A stretch of 64,000 nt of DNA from Pyrocephalus nanus. Taxonomy: Eukaryota; Chordata; Aves; Passeriformes; Tyrannidae. The DNA is taken from the NCBI GenBank assembly GCA_038380795.1, contig CM076266.1, positions 16,652,145-16,716,144 of the forward strand, given 5' to 3'. Numbering within the stretch: the stretch's first letter is position 1; each line of letters begins with the position of its first letter. This document shows, one piece after another, positions 63,576 through 64,000 of the stretch. The translations under genes and the position numbers were made by a program. The notes beneath the pieces are model-generated. The model did no database searches. It was not told the DNA's origin and saw only the letters and a program-made list of their open reading frames with translations.

Positions 63576-64000
63576 AATGTGGCCTTGAAACCTCTGAAAT
63601 ACCTGTTTTTATTATCTAAAGACTAGGTACTAAGTGACACTTCAAGAATACAGATGTAGAAGGGAAATCTGTAGGTATTCCTGGAATAAATGAATAGGAC
63701 TAGCTGTTCCTGGTGCAAATCAGATGCTTCTACAAATGGACTTTTGAAAGGGCTGGAAATCTTACTAAGAATTGGTAGGTAATTTATGGCACTGGAAGAG
63801 GAGCCACTGGGAGCCAATCAGCAAGTCCATGACTTGAGAATTGTTAGTAGGTTAACCATCTTCCTCTTTAGGTATATGGGCCAAAAAAAGAAAACCCCAC
63901 GATCCAGAAGGATGAATAAGTATTCTATCACTGCTGATTGTTCCTCAGCTCCCACACACAAAAAGGTCTTAGCCCATGACAGCATACTGCCGAGAGCTGC

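Larger units (their letters stand above)
44527..64000 (+). other. ELMO1: ELMO1 intron downstream of the exon (5' part)
   Basis: The next expected coding segment (starting VMQVVKEQ) is not seen in the remaining 19.5 kb. By recall, the human gene makes a short 247-residue isoform that starts at the Met immediately after this exon junction. In that case a promoter and a non-coding first exon of the short isoform should lie within this intron. Candidates are noted separately. Confidence 0.7.
56957..64000. other. Unique intronic sequence
   Basis: No exon recognised. It includes a T/G-rich run at 57371-57405, short A runs near 58742 and 59885, a 15-G run at 63426-63440 and an A/C-rich tract at 63525-63575. 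The block 61060-61570 resembles conserved non-coding sequence. Confidence 0.5.

Noticed and set aside
1..64000. CRISPR arrays, bacterial operons, insertion sequences
   Set aside because: No regularly spaced direct repeats, no ribosome-binding-site/ORF pattern, and the avian CR1 content shows eukaryotic nuclear DNA.

Overview
The window is nuclear DNA from a vertebrate, almost certainly a bird. It carries CR1 LINE copies that end in the avian-type 3' octamer (ATTCTATG-like). It is AT-rich by eye and has no operon-like ORF layout, rRNA or CRISPR. Many A/C-rich tracts (T/G-rich on the other strand) suggest a non-galliform bird, but that is an impression, not a test.

One protein-coding exon can be supported. 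It lies at 44390-44526 on the + strand and encodes the end of the ELMO domain of ELMO1 (engulfment and cell motility 1, partner of DOCK-family Rac exchange factors). Its acceptor is a normal polypyrimidine-AG. Its donor reads GC instead of GT, so the following intron appears to be a GC-AG intron. I looked for the neighbouring ELMO1 exons by sequence pattern and found none, so the window is read as one exon inside two very large introns (at least 44.4 kb upstream and at least 19.5 kb downstream). Such large introns fit ELMO1 better than the compact ELMO2 or ELMO3 genes.

Layout: 1-1.3 kb holds a minus-strand CR1 3' end next to a T/G-rich tract and an unclassified repeat. 1.3-11.8 kb is unique intron with one CR1 3' end near 6.1 kb. 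11.86-12.23 kb holds a second copy of the unclassified repeat. 12.2-26.4 kb is unique sequence with microsatellites and one possible conserved non-coding block near 17 kb. 26.4-28.4 kb has a minus-strand CR1 reverse-transcriptase fragment and a plus-strand CR1 3' end. 30.6-31.4 kb looks like a very old CR1. 34-40 kb has short tandem repeats, a CR1 tail and a MIR-like SINE. 43.7-45.0 kb is the ELMO1 exon between complementary T/G- and A/C-rich tracts. 50.3-50.8 kb is a GC-richer patch with a second MIR-like SINE and a splice-bounded 31-nt candidate exon. 56.5-56.95 kb is a diverged CR1. The remainder to 64 kb is unique intron, with a 15-G run near the end.

No new multi-gene system is visible. 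The most useful leads are the GC donor on the ELMO1 exon, the inverted tracts around that exon (possible circular RNA), the candidate extra exon in the intron that should hold the short-isoform promoter, and the two-copy unclassified repeat.
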